This document shows, one piece after another, positions 1 to 8,999 of a stretch of DNA of 64,000 bases. Both the position numbers and the translations under genes were made by a program. Source of the stretch: Amorphophallus konjac (Eukaryota; Streptophyta; Magnoliopsida; Alismatales; Araceae). The notes beneath the pieces are model-generated. The model was not told the DNA's origin, searched no databases, and saw only the letters and a list, made by a program, of their open reading frames with translations. Each line of letters begins with the position of its first letter. Position 1 is the stretch's first letter. The stretch is taken from positions 37,596,708 through 37,660,707 of the forward strand of contig CM040127.1 of assembly GCA_022559845.1 (NCBI GenBank), read 5' to 3'.

Positions 1-25
1 CCCCCCCCCCCCCCCCCCCCCCCCC
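1..25. repeat. Poly-C tract at window edge
   Basis: The window opens with an unbroken run of C before non-repetitive sequence begins. Such a run at an edge can be real, but it can also be a base-calling or assembly artefact. No function is inferred. Confidence 0.8.
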
Positions 26-149
26 GCGAGAACGTGTCCCAACACACCGCCGGAGGTCTCTTCATCCTCCGAGGGCAGCAGCTTATTCGCAACAAAACAG
101 GAGGACCTTCACAAGCTCCCCCTCCGGAGCAAGAGGCCTCCTCCACACC

Positions 150-1335
150 GAAATGAGGGAAACCTGGGGCACGCCGTCTGCACCCGGAGACCGAAGTCCC
201 CGGGGAGCACCCGGACAGCCCTCCCAGCCCCACGGCGCAGCAACAGCCGGAGTTATCCCTCCATCTACGAGAGTTCGAAAGGCACTTTGCAGCATAGGAG
301 CGCACCTTACGAGCCTTGCAGAAGACCTCTCCGCCAGAGGACGAGGAGAGATCCCTGTTCTCTGACTATATCTTGAAGGCAGAGGTATCTCCCAGAACCT
401 CCATCCCGACCTTCAAGCCTTACAACGGCTAAGGCGACCCGGCCGACCACTTCGAAATCTTCGACGCCCTGATGACCCTTCACAGGGCGTCCGACCCCAT
501 CAAGTGCCGAGCTTTCGCGACCACCCTGGTCCAAGGCACCCAAGCAAGGTTCCGGGCCCTCGCCCCCGGATCCATCTGAGACTTCAAGCAGTTTGGGCGA
601 GTGTTCAAGGAGAGTTTCACCGGCAGCGGCCCCCCGAGGTCGGTAGCGGGGCTTTTGGCTCTCAAACAGGCGCAAGGGGAAAGACTCCGGGCTTATATCA
701 ACCGATTCAAATCGGAAGCCCTGAGAATCCCCCGCCTGGATGTAGCCTTGGCCATAACCGCGCTGACCGGAGGCACCCGGGACGAGAACCTCCGCTGCGA
801 ACTTGTCCTCCACCCTCCCTCGACCCTTGCCGAGCTAGTGACTCTGCCCTTGCGCCATGCTGAGTGTGAAGAAGTTCTCAGTGCATGCCGAGGCGCAACC
901 GGCTCGGGTCGGGAGGGGGACAAGAAGCGAGCACCCGAGTCAAGCTCGGGCCCAGGAAAGAGGCGGAACCGAGACGGGGAGCACAAAGAACCGTCCCGAA
1001 AGTACGAGCGGTACACTCCCTTAACCGCTCTAGTGTACGAAATATATGAAGACATCAAAGGCTCGGGCCTCTTCCGCCAACCCGAGCCAATGAGGTCGAA
1101 AAGTCGCAATCGCAGCAAGCACTGGCTGTTCCACAGCGATCACGGGCACCACACCGGCGATTGCCACCAGCTGCAGGATGAGATCGAGCACCTCGTCCGC
1201 CAGGGACACCTATCTCGGTTCGTGGCCGGGCATAAGGAAGACCGAGGCGCCCCAGAAGAAATCGACAACGCCCCTCGCGGGGTCCATATCAACGTCATCG
1301 TCGGAGGAGCTACATCAGGGGGAGACAGTGGCTGA
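150..1335 (+). pseudogene. gag: Tat-type gag (broken)
   Basis: This is the capsid and nucleocapsid region of the Tat element, which in life would package element RNA into cytoplasmic particles. The stretch around nt 400-860 resembles the retrotransposon gag family (a PADHFEIFDALMTL-like start, then RFRALAPGSI, then LLALKQAQGERLRAYINRF). The C-terminal part has the Tat-specific block YTPLTALVYEIYEDIKGSGL followed by a degenerate zinc finger in which the expected first Cys is Trp. The reading frame is shared with protease. In-frame stops lie at 295-297, 430-432, 577-579 and 1333-1335, the third where a Trp codon is expected. The open part begins at 601, but this is a consequence of decay and not a real start. 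Confidence 0.8.
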
Positions 1336-1980
1336 GGAAGGAAGCGTCATGCTGAGCGGGCGAGTCGAGCCATTGAGCCTCCCAAGGCCCCGCCAAGTGA
1401 GCCTCAAGTCATAGTCTTCTCCGACCAAGACCTGGAAGGGCTGACCACCCCGCATGACAACGCCCTAGTCATATCGGCCACGATAAACCATTGTAACGTA
1501 GACAGGATTCTAGTTGACAATGGGAGTGCCCCTGATGTATTATCTTATGATTGTTTCCTTAAGATGGGGGAGGATCCGTCTAAACTCCGCCCGATCTGAA
1601 CCCCTCTTTGCGGGTTCAATGGCCAGGCCACTTATTCCGAGGGAGCCCTAAGCCTGCCGGTTACTCTCGGCACCCCACCCAAAACTGTTACGGTCATGGT
1701 GGACTTCATAGTGATCAAAGGTATGATAGCATACAACACCATCTTCGGCCGAGGAATCCTCAGCCGAACGAAAGCGGTGCCCTCTACCTATCACCAAAAG
1801 ATGAAGTTCCCCACCAAAAATGGGTTGGGGGAAATCCGAGGTAACCAGGCCACGGCCAGAAGGTGCTACAACATCTCGGTAGAGGCCACAAGGCCGGACG
1901 GGAAGAATAAGGGCCCCCGGGAAGTCGAAGAAAAATCCGCAACCGCCGAACCTGGAGGTGAATTGCTACGGTTTTTCTAA
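1336..1980 (+). pseudogene. Tat-type aspartic protease (broken)
   Basis: This is the retropepsin-like protease that would cut the polyprotein. The catalytic motif appears as ILVDNGSAPDVLSYDCF at about 1510-1560; the family usually has Asp-Ser/Thr/Asn-Gly-Ser. The conserved second half follows at about 1600-1880 (LPVTLGTPPKTVTVMVDF, then YNTIFGRGIL, then STYHQKMKFPT). It is in the same frame as gag. A nonsense codon lies at 1597-1599. The frame is lost near 1970, where sequence continuing towards reverse transcriptase moves to another frame. Confidence 0.8.
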
Positions 1981-3450
1981 ACGATGACCCGACCCTAGGG
2001 GTTAAGATTGGAGCCGACCTACCGTCTGAGGTCCAACAACAATACAAAGAGTTCCTTTCCGCGTACATCCGAGTCTTCGCATGGTCTGATGATCAGCTCC
2101 CCAGGATGCCAGAAGAGACGGTGATGCATAAGCTCAACCTCGACCCAATCATCAAACCCGTGCAACAACGGAGAAGGAAGCATGCACCAGAGAAGCAGGC
2201 GATCATCAAGGAACAAGTCACCAAGGGGCAAAAGACCGGTCTTTTTAGACCGGTACTGTACCCGACGTGGCTGGCCAACGTCGTCTTGGTGCCGAAAACT
2301 TCGGGAAAATGGCGGATGTGCGTGGACTTCACCGACTTGAATAGGGCCACCCCTAAAGACTGTTATCCATTGCCAAGCATCGACCAACTGGTTGACTCGA
2401 CATCGGGCAACGAGATACTCAGTTTCCTGGATGCCTATTCAGGTTATCATCAGATCAGAATGAATCCAGAAGACATCGAGAAGACCTTTTCATCACCGAC
2501 TTCGGCGTATACTGCTACACCCGAATGCCTTTCGGGTTGAAGAATGCTGGAGCCACATACCAGAGGCTGGTCAATCATATGTTCGAGGGACAGTTCAGTC
2601 GGAATGTCGAGGCCTATATTGACGACATGCTCGTGAAGACCCCCAAGGTCGAGGACCACTTCGCCGACCTAGCTGAAACCTTCGACACCCTCCTAAAGTA
2701 CAACATGAAGCTCAATCCTGCCAAGTGCGCCTTCGGAGTAAGGTCCGTGAAATTCTTGGGTTTCTTAGTCACCCAGCGTGGGATCGAGGCCAACCCCGAC
2801 AATGTCCAGGCCATCCTGGACATGCGCCCACCCACCTGCATCAAAGATGTTCAACGCCTTACCGGGCGCATTGCCGCGCTCAGCAGATTCCTGTCCCGCG
2901 CGATTGAACGATGCCTACCCTTCTTCAAACTGTTGAGGGGGCCTAAATTGGCATCTGCTACATTCGCATGGGACGAGGAATGCCAAAAAGCGTTCGCCGA
3001 GCTTAAAGAGTTCCTGACTTCACCCCCGGTGCTTTCCAAGCCCGTCTCAGGTGAAACCTTGCATCTCTATCTCTCGGTGACTCCATCTACAGTTGGCTCG
3101 GTCCTAGTCAAAAATGACTCGGGAGTCGAGAGACCGGTCTACTACTCCAGCAAGGTGCTCAATGAGGCTGAAAGAAGGTACCCCGCAACTGAGAGACTCG
3201 TGCTAGCGTTGGTTACCTCGGCAAAGTGCCTCCGACCCAATTTCCAAGGGCATTCCATCACCGTGATGACCGGCGAACCATTGAAGAGGATCCTCGCTCA
3301 CCCTGAAGTCTCGAGACGCCTCGTCAAGTGGGCCATCATGCTCGGGGCCTACGATATATCGTACAGACCTCGCTCGGCTATCAAAGGCCAGGCACTCGCT
3401 GACTTCATCGCCGAGAGCACCATCCCAGCCGAAGAAAGATCTCCGTCCGC
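1965..3450 (+). pseudogene. Tat-type reverse transcriptase and first RNase H (frameshifted)
   Basis: The polymerase half carries LVPKTSGKWRMCVDFTDLNR, then LDAYSGYHQI (about 2428-2460), then the active-site motif YIDDM (about 2615-2632), where plant Ty3/gypsy enzymes usually read Y(V/I)DDM. Around 2485-2490 the frame changes in a way consistent with loss of one base, so the fingers and palm are in different frames. The connection and standard gypsy RNase H follow (VERPVYYSSKVLNEAERRYP, then ILAHPEVSRRLVKWAIML). Downstream it is continuous in frame with the second RNase H and integrase. Confidence 0.88.
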
Positions 3451-3830
3451 ACCCAGGCCAACCTGGGAGCTGTTCGTCGACGGATCCTCCAACTCAGCCG
3501 GAAGTGGTGCTGGAATCCTCCTGAAGTCCCCCGAAGGAGCCGAGCTACAATAGGCCTTGAAGTTCAACTTCCAGGCGTCCAAAAATGCTTCCGAATATGA
3601 GGCCCTTATCTCAGGAGCCCGCATGGCCCGGCGGCTGGGAGTTGAACGAGTCAAAATTCACACTGACTCCCAGCTAGTCGCTAGCCAGGTCAACGATGAT
3701 TACGAAGCTTGAGAAGCACCGATGGTCAAATACCTCCAGCTGGTCAGAGCCGTGGCACAGCAGTTCGAGAGATTTGAGGTAGTCCGAATAGCTCGAGAGG
3801 AAAACTCCTGAGCGGACGCCCTCTCTCGGC
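3451..3830 (+). pseudogene. Second, archaeal/plant-type RNase H of a Tat element
   Basis: A second RNase H follows the first. The Asp-Glu-Asp-Asp set is visible as ELFVDGSS (first Asp), SEYEALI (Glu), IHTDSQLVA (second Asp) and ADALSRLAS (last Asp). In Tat elements this extra domain is an independently acquired RNase H additional to the ordinary gypsy one; that is established knowledge of the lineage. The copy is dead, with in-frame stops at 3551-3553, 3710-3712 and 3809-3811. Confidence 0.8.
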
Positions 3831-5176
3831 TGGCCTCCTCTCTTGACCCCGAGGGTACTCGGTCGGTCCTCCTCGAAGAGCTAGAGCGCCCGAGCATCGA
3901 CTCGGAGCTTCTAGCTATTGACTCGGCCTCCCCAAGCGACTGGCGCACCCCATACCTGTCGTGGCTCCAAGATTCTCAAGAGCCTCCCGACCCTCGGGAA
4001 GCCCGCAAATTGAAGTATCAAGCTCGGCGATTTGTCACTATGGACGGCACTCTTTACCGAAGATCCTTCTCCGGTCCCCTCCTGAAATGTCTCAGCACTG
4101 ATGAAGCCAACCGAGCGATTCAAGAAGTTCACGAAGGTCTCTGCGGGGCGCATTTAGGAGGAAGGTCGCTCGCCAGGATCTTGCTGCGGCAGGGATACTG
4201 GTGGCCCACTCTGCAGCGCGACTGCTCGACTTATACACAACACTGTGACCAATGCCAGCGATTCGACCACCTAGTCCATCAGCCGGCAATGGAGCTCATC
4301 ACCTTGGCCGAGCCATATCCTTTCGCTCGCAGGGTAATCGACATCCTCGGGCCATTCCCCATGGCCCAGGCCCAGAAGAAGTTCGTTATCGTCGTAATCG
4401 AATACTTCACCAAGTGGATCAAAGTCGAGGTGACGGCAAGGATCACCGAGACAGTCGTCTGGAATTTCGTATGGAAGTCGATCATCTGTCGTTACGGCAT
4501 CCCCCGGGTGATAGTAAGCGATAACGATCGGCAATTTGACTCTCATTATTTTCGAGACAGATGTGCCGACCTAGGCATTCGCAATCACTTCACCTCGGTC
4601 GCCCACCCTCAGGCTAACGGGCTGGTCGAAAATGCCAATAAGACTATCTTAAAAGGTATCAAGACTAGGCTTGGCAAGGCCAAGGGCAGCTGGCTTGAGG
4701 AATTTTCGAACGTACTTTGGTCACACAGAACGACTCCCAGAATGGCAACCGGTGAAAGTCCCTTTCAGCTGGTATACGGTACCGAGGCCGTGATCCCGTT
4801 GGAGACTGGCAACCCCTCCCTCCGAGTCATCTGCTTCTCGTCCGAGGCAAACGACCAGAAACTGCTCGAAAACCTTGACCTAGAAGATGAAGTTCGAGAG
4901 ATTGCCAGCATCCGAGCAACGGAATACCAACGCCGCCTCACTCGATACTATAATGCCAAGGTCCGAGATAGACACTTTCAACCAGGAGACTTCATCCTCA
5001 GGAAAGCTGAAGCCTCTCGACCACTTGAGGCGGCAGGCAAGTTATCCCATAATTGGGAAGGCCCCTACCGAGTGGTCGACACGCACGGAAAAGGAGCATA
5101 CCGTCTATCCACGATGGAAGGAGAACCCATCCCTCGGACCTGGAACACAACTACACTACGCAAGTTCTATTTCTGA
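3831..5176 (+). pseudogene. Tat-type integrase (last open part of pol)
   Basis: The open frame from 4010 covers nearly the whole integrase. The HHCC zinc-binding domain is seen as HEGLCGAHLGG followed by HCDQCQRF. The core has the first Asp in VIDILGPFP, the second in VSDNDRQFD (about 4516-4542) and the Glu in NGLVENANKTIL, forming the D,D(35)E triad. VVIEYFTKW replaces the common DYFTKW. The C-terminus has WEGPYRV and ends with TWNTTTLRKFYF, the normal Tat end, without a chromodomain. This reading frame is intact but isolated by upstream stops. Confidence 0.88.
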
Positions 5177-5702
5177 ATACCGAACATTGTGTAAGCCACA
5201 TGGAATAAAACAAAAGTTTCCCTTTCCATTACTCAAACAACTCGCTTGTACATCAGGAAGGCCGAAGCCAAGAAAATACATGTCAAAAAAGCAAAAAATC
5301 CATCTGGCGCCACTGTATGAGCCCATCGCTCGGCTGACTCGGTTGACCTTCCTGCGTCCAACCACTGACTCTGTCTCGTGTAGAAACTGGCTCGGATAAA
5401 GGGTAGTCGACCCCGTTGGCTCGGGCAGCTCGGGACAAAGGTGACAGAGGGATTAGGAAGGAGAAGGCTACCTTCCAAGTTGAACTTGGAAGAGAAAGGG
5501 GAGAGGGAACGCATATGAAGGCCTCCTCTCTGCCAATCTGTCAACTCTTTGGAAGGCAGAGAGTGTAGGCACCCTCCGAAGAGTGAAAGAAATGATGAGA
5601 AGAGCAGAAGAGGGAAAAAGAGGCTACAAGAGGGAAAAAGAAACCAGCAGAGCTGGACGAGGAGGCAGGGGAAAGCCCAGAAGGAGGGAGCTTAATTGGC
5701 TT
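5177..5702 (+). other. Tat element 3' untranslated region before the GS1 insertion
   Basis: No convincing ORF. This is the start of the long spacer between pol and the 3' LTR of the Tat element. It becomes purine-rich on the plus strand from about 5550. It continues after the GS1 insertion at 16595. Confidence 0.6.
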
Positions 5703-5707
5703 CCTCC
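5703..5707. repeat. Left target-site duplication of GS1 (CCTCC)
   Basis: CCTCC immediately precedes the GS1 left LTR and is repeated at 16595-16599 right after the GS1 right LTR. Five bases is the normal duplication length for Ty1/copia integrases. Confidence 0.9.
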
Positions 5708-5939
5708 TGTTGTGCCCCTGTGTGGTTTTGATGATAGCGGCCATTGTGAATTACAATGATAACCTATGACTGCTTGGATTGAATTTGACTGATGGATTAT
5801 GCATGACGGATTGTTGTTTGATTGGCTACTGAAATCTGCTTGACTGATTGCCTTATAACTGAGTCAGCACTTACTGCTTTCTAGGCTGGAAATATTCTTG
5901 AGTCCATGCATATTTTGTTCTGTCAAAGTCTTGAATTCG

Positions 5940-6290
5940 TACAGAGTCTATACATTGATTGGCAGTAAGTCTGTACATTGAGCGTCTCATGGAAGTCCAT
6001 ACAGTGCATTGCATTGGCTAAGTGTATACACTGTCAGTCTTATTTAGAGTCAAAGTCCATACATTGGACTGTTACTCACATCGCCTTCAGACCTCCAAGT
6101 CTATACACTGGAGTCGTCAGGTGTGAGGACAGCAAGTCTGTACACTGGCCTTCTTTCATGTTAACTACAAGTCTACACATTCAACAGTGGTCTTCCAAGT
6201 CTGTACAGCGTGAAGTCTACACTTTGGCACTGTAGCTCGCTCGTGCAAGTCTATACATTAGACTGTTCTTCAAAGTCTGTACATCAGAAT
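5940..6290 (+). repeat. AAGTCTATACATTG-type repeats in GS1 U3
   Basis: About twelve imperfect copies of AAGTCTRTACAYTG occur 20-45 bases apart upstream of the promoter. The word is conserved while the spacers are not. Similar fields occur in GS2 and GS3. Confidence 0.85.
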
Positions 6291-6299
6291 GTACATCAT

Positions 6300-7290
6300 C
6301 TTCGTGCTGATTCTGTATTTGAGTCTTCGTGTTGTTTCCCCTCACTAACACGAAAAGATCTCGTGTCGTCTGAGCTTACAACACTTCGTGTTGATTTCCA
6401 TGTTTTACAAGAAAAAGCTGCTAAGAGGTAATACTTCGTGTGTCCGTACTGTTTCTATCTTCGTGTCATTCTTGCTTCGTGTCCACACCTCGTGTCAGTG
6501 TCTGTCTCCGCCTTTGGGTTATTTTCAGCTCGTGTCGTTTTCATCCTCGAGTTGTTCTTCTACTTCCACCATTTCATCTCGTGTCGAGATAGCCGTGTTG
6601 TCTTCTGACTTCGTGTTGTCTTTCACTTCGTGCAGCCTTTGTGACTGTGTTGTCTCCATGTCATCCTTAGTTCATATCGTGCTTGTGTATTTCTGTCTTC
6701 GAGTCATTTTTCGCTGGGTCTTTAAGTCGGTCTAGGTACAAGTGTCGTTTTCACTTCGTGTCGTTCTCCTTGCTGTCTATCACCTCGTGGTGTTTTCACA
6801 ATTTTGTCTTCATGTTGTGTTTATGTACTTCGTGTCGTTTTCATTTTTTTCGTGTTGTGTTTATGTACTTCGTGTCGTTTTCATTATTTCGTGTTGTGTC
6901 CGTGTCTTTCGTATTATTTTATTAGTTATGTCTTCGTGTTGTGTTTATGTACCTCGTGTCGTTTTCTTTGTCTCGTGCTGTTCTCATCTTACTTCGAGTC
7001 GTTTCTCTGTCTTATGTCTTCGTGTTGTTTTCTCTTTAGACTTCGTGTCCTTTTTCGCCTTGACCACACTCCGTGTCAATTCCTGTGTTTCGTCTTCGTG
7101 TTGTTTTCCACTTCGTGTCGGTTTCTGTTGTCAGCCCGTGTCATCCTTGTACTCGAGTTGTTTTCATTTGTATTCGTGTCTCTTTTGTTTTATAACCTCA
7201 CTTCGTGTCGTTCCCTTCGTTGTGTCTGATCTGTTACAGTGTATCTCGTGTCGTTCTGTTCTTATCTCGTGTAGTAGTCACGTCGTGTTG
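6300..7290 (+). repeat. TTCGTGTCGTTTTC-type repeats in GS1 U3
   Basis: Dozens of imperfect copies of a 10-14 base word (TTCGTGTCGTTTTC, CTTCGTGTTG, CTCGTGTCG) are packed at irregular spacing between the AAGTC field and the TATA box. Reading frames here (phenylalanine- and cysteine-rich peptides) are open only because the repeat is T/C/G-rich. The second copy is at about 14030-15020. Confidence 0.85.
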
Positions 7291-7503
7291 TTATTATATA
7301 CCTCATGCAGTTTTGGTTTTTGTGGCCATGCAGCGCGTTAATGGATTTAATCTCATTACAGGTCCGAGGAAGAACATTCCACACACCTGGGCTGCACGTG
7401 ATCCGAGACAAGAAGAACCAATCTGATAAAGGCACGTGACAGGAAGGTTCTGGATCGAGCGTGGGAGGCACACGCGTTTTGTGCCCTATCCACCTGCTGC
7501 TGC

Positions 7504-7511
7504 TATATATA
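7504..7511 (+). promoter_or_regulatory. TATA box of GS1 5' LTR
   Basis: TATATATA lies between the U3 repeats and the GA-rich start region, at the same place as 15235-15242 in the right LTR. Position and context fit the LTR promoter. Confidence 0.75.
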
Positions 7512-7543
7512 GAAGCCTTCGCCCACAGATGAAGGTTGATCGT

Positions 7544-7790
7544 AGCCAAGAAAGAAAAAGCAGAGTCATAGAGAGCTCGATCCAGCAGAAGAAAAGAAAA
7601 ACAGAGAAGAGAGTGAGAGTGAGAGTAGAAGAAGAAAAAGAGAGAGAGATAGTGCTCGGGTGAAGAGAGAAGAAAGAGTGAAGAAGAAGAAGTGCAACAG
7701 AGAGTGAGAGATTAGGAGAGCAGAAGAGAAAGAAAGAGAGATAGAGAGTGAGCGAGAGAGCTCGTGAAGAAGAAGGAAGAAGTTGCTTGA
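7544..7790 (+). other. GA-rich presumed transcript start region of GS1
   Basis: An almost pure purine stretch of AGAGAGAGTGAGAG/GAAGAAG character follows the TATA box by about 35 bases, where transcription should begin. GS3 has the same design at 61740-61950, and region F has it at 38340-38475. Confidence 0.6.
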
Positions 7791-7963
7791 AGATCTGTCT
7801 TCACTGGACCGTGGATCAGATCCAGGCCAGTCAGCTCCGTTGAGAGTCACATTGTGCATCTCATTTTTTAGCTTTCTGTTTGCTGAAGTTATTTTCGTTT
7901 ATTGTTTTCCTTTGTTTTCTGGTTTGTTGTATTTTTCGATACTCTGTAGAGAGGTCGGGGTTC

Positions 7964-8320
7964 CTCCTGTTAGTTCAGGAGAAGGGAGATTGCTATCTCC
8001 GGTTGCAAGTAGCTGGGAGCTACTTGTGGGTTCCCTCCGGTTTGGAGGAAGGGAGATCTGATCTCCGGTTCTGGGCTTGTGGATTGCAAGTCCAGGGGTC
8101 CCTCCTGGTCTGGAGGAAGAGAGGTCTTCGACCTCTGGTTTGCTAGTGACTGGTGTCACTAATGGTTCCCTCCGGTTGGGAGGAAGAGGGGAGGTTGTTC
8201 CCCTGGTCAAGCTGTGTGGCAGCACCTGTTGCAGACTGAGTCTGCTGTTTCTAGCGTGAGCTAGTGAAGCCACACTCGGTTGAGTGTGGGGTGGATGTAG
8301 GTCTGGAGGACCGAACCACC
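7964..8320 (+). promoter_or_regulatory. Hairpin array in the GS1 leader (U5)
   Basis: About fifteen short inverted repeats follow one another with almost no overlap. Examples by arms: CTCCTG/CAGGAG (7964-7981), GGAGAT/ATCTCC (7985-8000), CAAGTAGCT/AGCTACTTG (8006-8026), GGAGAT/ATCTCC (8052-8066), TGGGCTTG/CAAGTCCA (8072-8094), AGAGGTC/GACCTCT (8120-8136), TAGTGAC/GTCACTA (8144-8161), AGGGGA/TCCCCT (8187-8204), GCAGAC/GTCTGC (8231-8245), CTAGC/GCTAG (8251-8264), CCACACTC/GAGTGTGG (8270-8289). The final nested pair is GGTGG/CCACC around GGTC/GACC (8290-8320). Most hairpins differ in sequence from their neighbours, so this is not a simple tandem repeat. Confidence 0.85.
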
Positions 8321-8869
8321 TAGAAACATTATGCAATGGGTTGCTTGATATTCATCAGATTCGCTAGATGAATGTTTAGGTCGTGACTTGCTCAATCTAT
8401 CTAGCGTATAGTTGCACAGTAAGTTTTTGCTCTAACTCTCTGAACAGATCACTATTGTTGCATACCTTGTGTTTGAATTAGGTCTTCGAAGAAAGCTGTA
8501 GTGTTGATAATTGAGAGCTTTCAAATGAGGGCTTGCATCTGTTCATGTTGCTTCTGCATCTAGTGTTACAATGGTTTACATGAGTTATCTGCATTGCTAG
8601 ATGATTGCATAGGCCGAAGTCTTGGTTGTTCACTTCTACCATCTAGCTGCCCTGCACTGTGGGCTAAGTGTTTCCTTCCACTAGTCCTCATTAAGTTCTC
8701 CCTATCTGATGGTTCAGGATATCTTTGAGTATTCACATCTTTAGAGCTCAATCGGTTTTAGTTCCTATCTTCAGTATCTTACAGATCAGTTTTGATTTGG
8801 ACTAAGAATTTTTGAGGAGGGATTCATTCACCCCCCCCCCCTCTGAATCCTGGCACCTGATCTAACAAT

Positions 8870-8881
8870 TGGTATCAGAGC
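8870..8881 (+). promoter_or_regulatory. Primer binding site of GS1 (initiator Met tRNA)
   Basis: TGGTATCAGAGC lies two bases past the LTR end. This is the usual plant Ty1/copia site complementary to the 3' end of initiator methionine tRNA. Confidence 0.92.
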
Positions 8882-8999
8882 AGGTTCCCTAGCTCAACAG
8901 ATCCAACGATCTGAAGGGGATCCTGCCATCTTGTGAGGTGTTTTTCTGCTCGACTGTTGCTTGGATTTTTAATCGAACGCTTACTGATCGCTTGATCAA

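Larger units (their letters stand above)
1..5707 (+). mobile_element. Tat-lineage Ty3/gypsy element, 5' part (decayed)
   Basis: This stretch reads through gag, protease, reverse transcriptase, RNase H, a second RNase H and integrase in the Ty3/gypsy order. Two RNase H domains in a row, a gag ending in an RSKHWLFHSDHGHHTGDC-type block and an antisense gene downstream are the marks of the plant Tat lineage (Retand, RIRE2, Grande and relatives). The 5' LTR lies outside the window. At least eight in-frame stops and two frameshifts show that it is long dead. The element resumes at 16595, because GS1 inserted at 5707/5708 with a CCTCC duplication. Confidence 0.85.
5708..8867 (+). repeat. GS1 5' LTR
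   Basis: It starts TGTTGTGCCCC and ends CCTGATCTAACA directly before the primer site. In order it contains two U3 repeat fields (about 5940-6290 and 6300-7290), a TATA box at 7504-7511, a GA-rich presumed transcript start region (7544-7790), a chain of hairpins (7964-8320) and a C-run close to the 3' end (8831-8841). The C-run is 11 long here but 7 in the 3' LTR. Confidence 0.93.

Noticed and set aside
6388..7341. Phe/Cys/Ser-rich ORFs that look like membrane proteins
   Set aside because: Produced by T-rich TTCGTGTCG repeats in the LTR. Both LTR copies show them in several frames at once.
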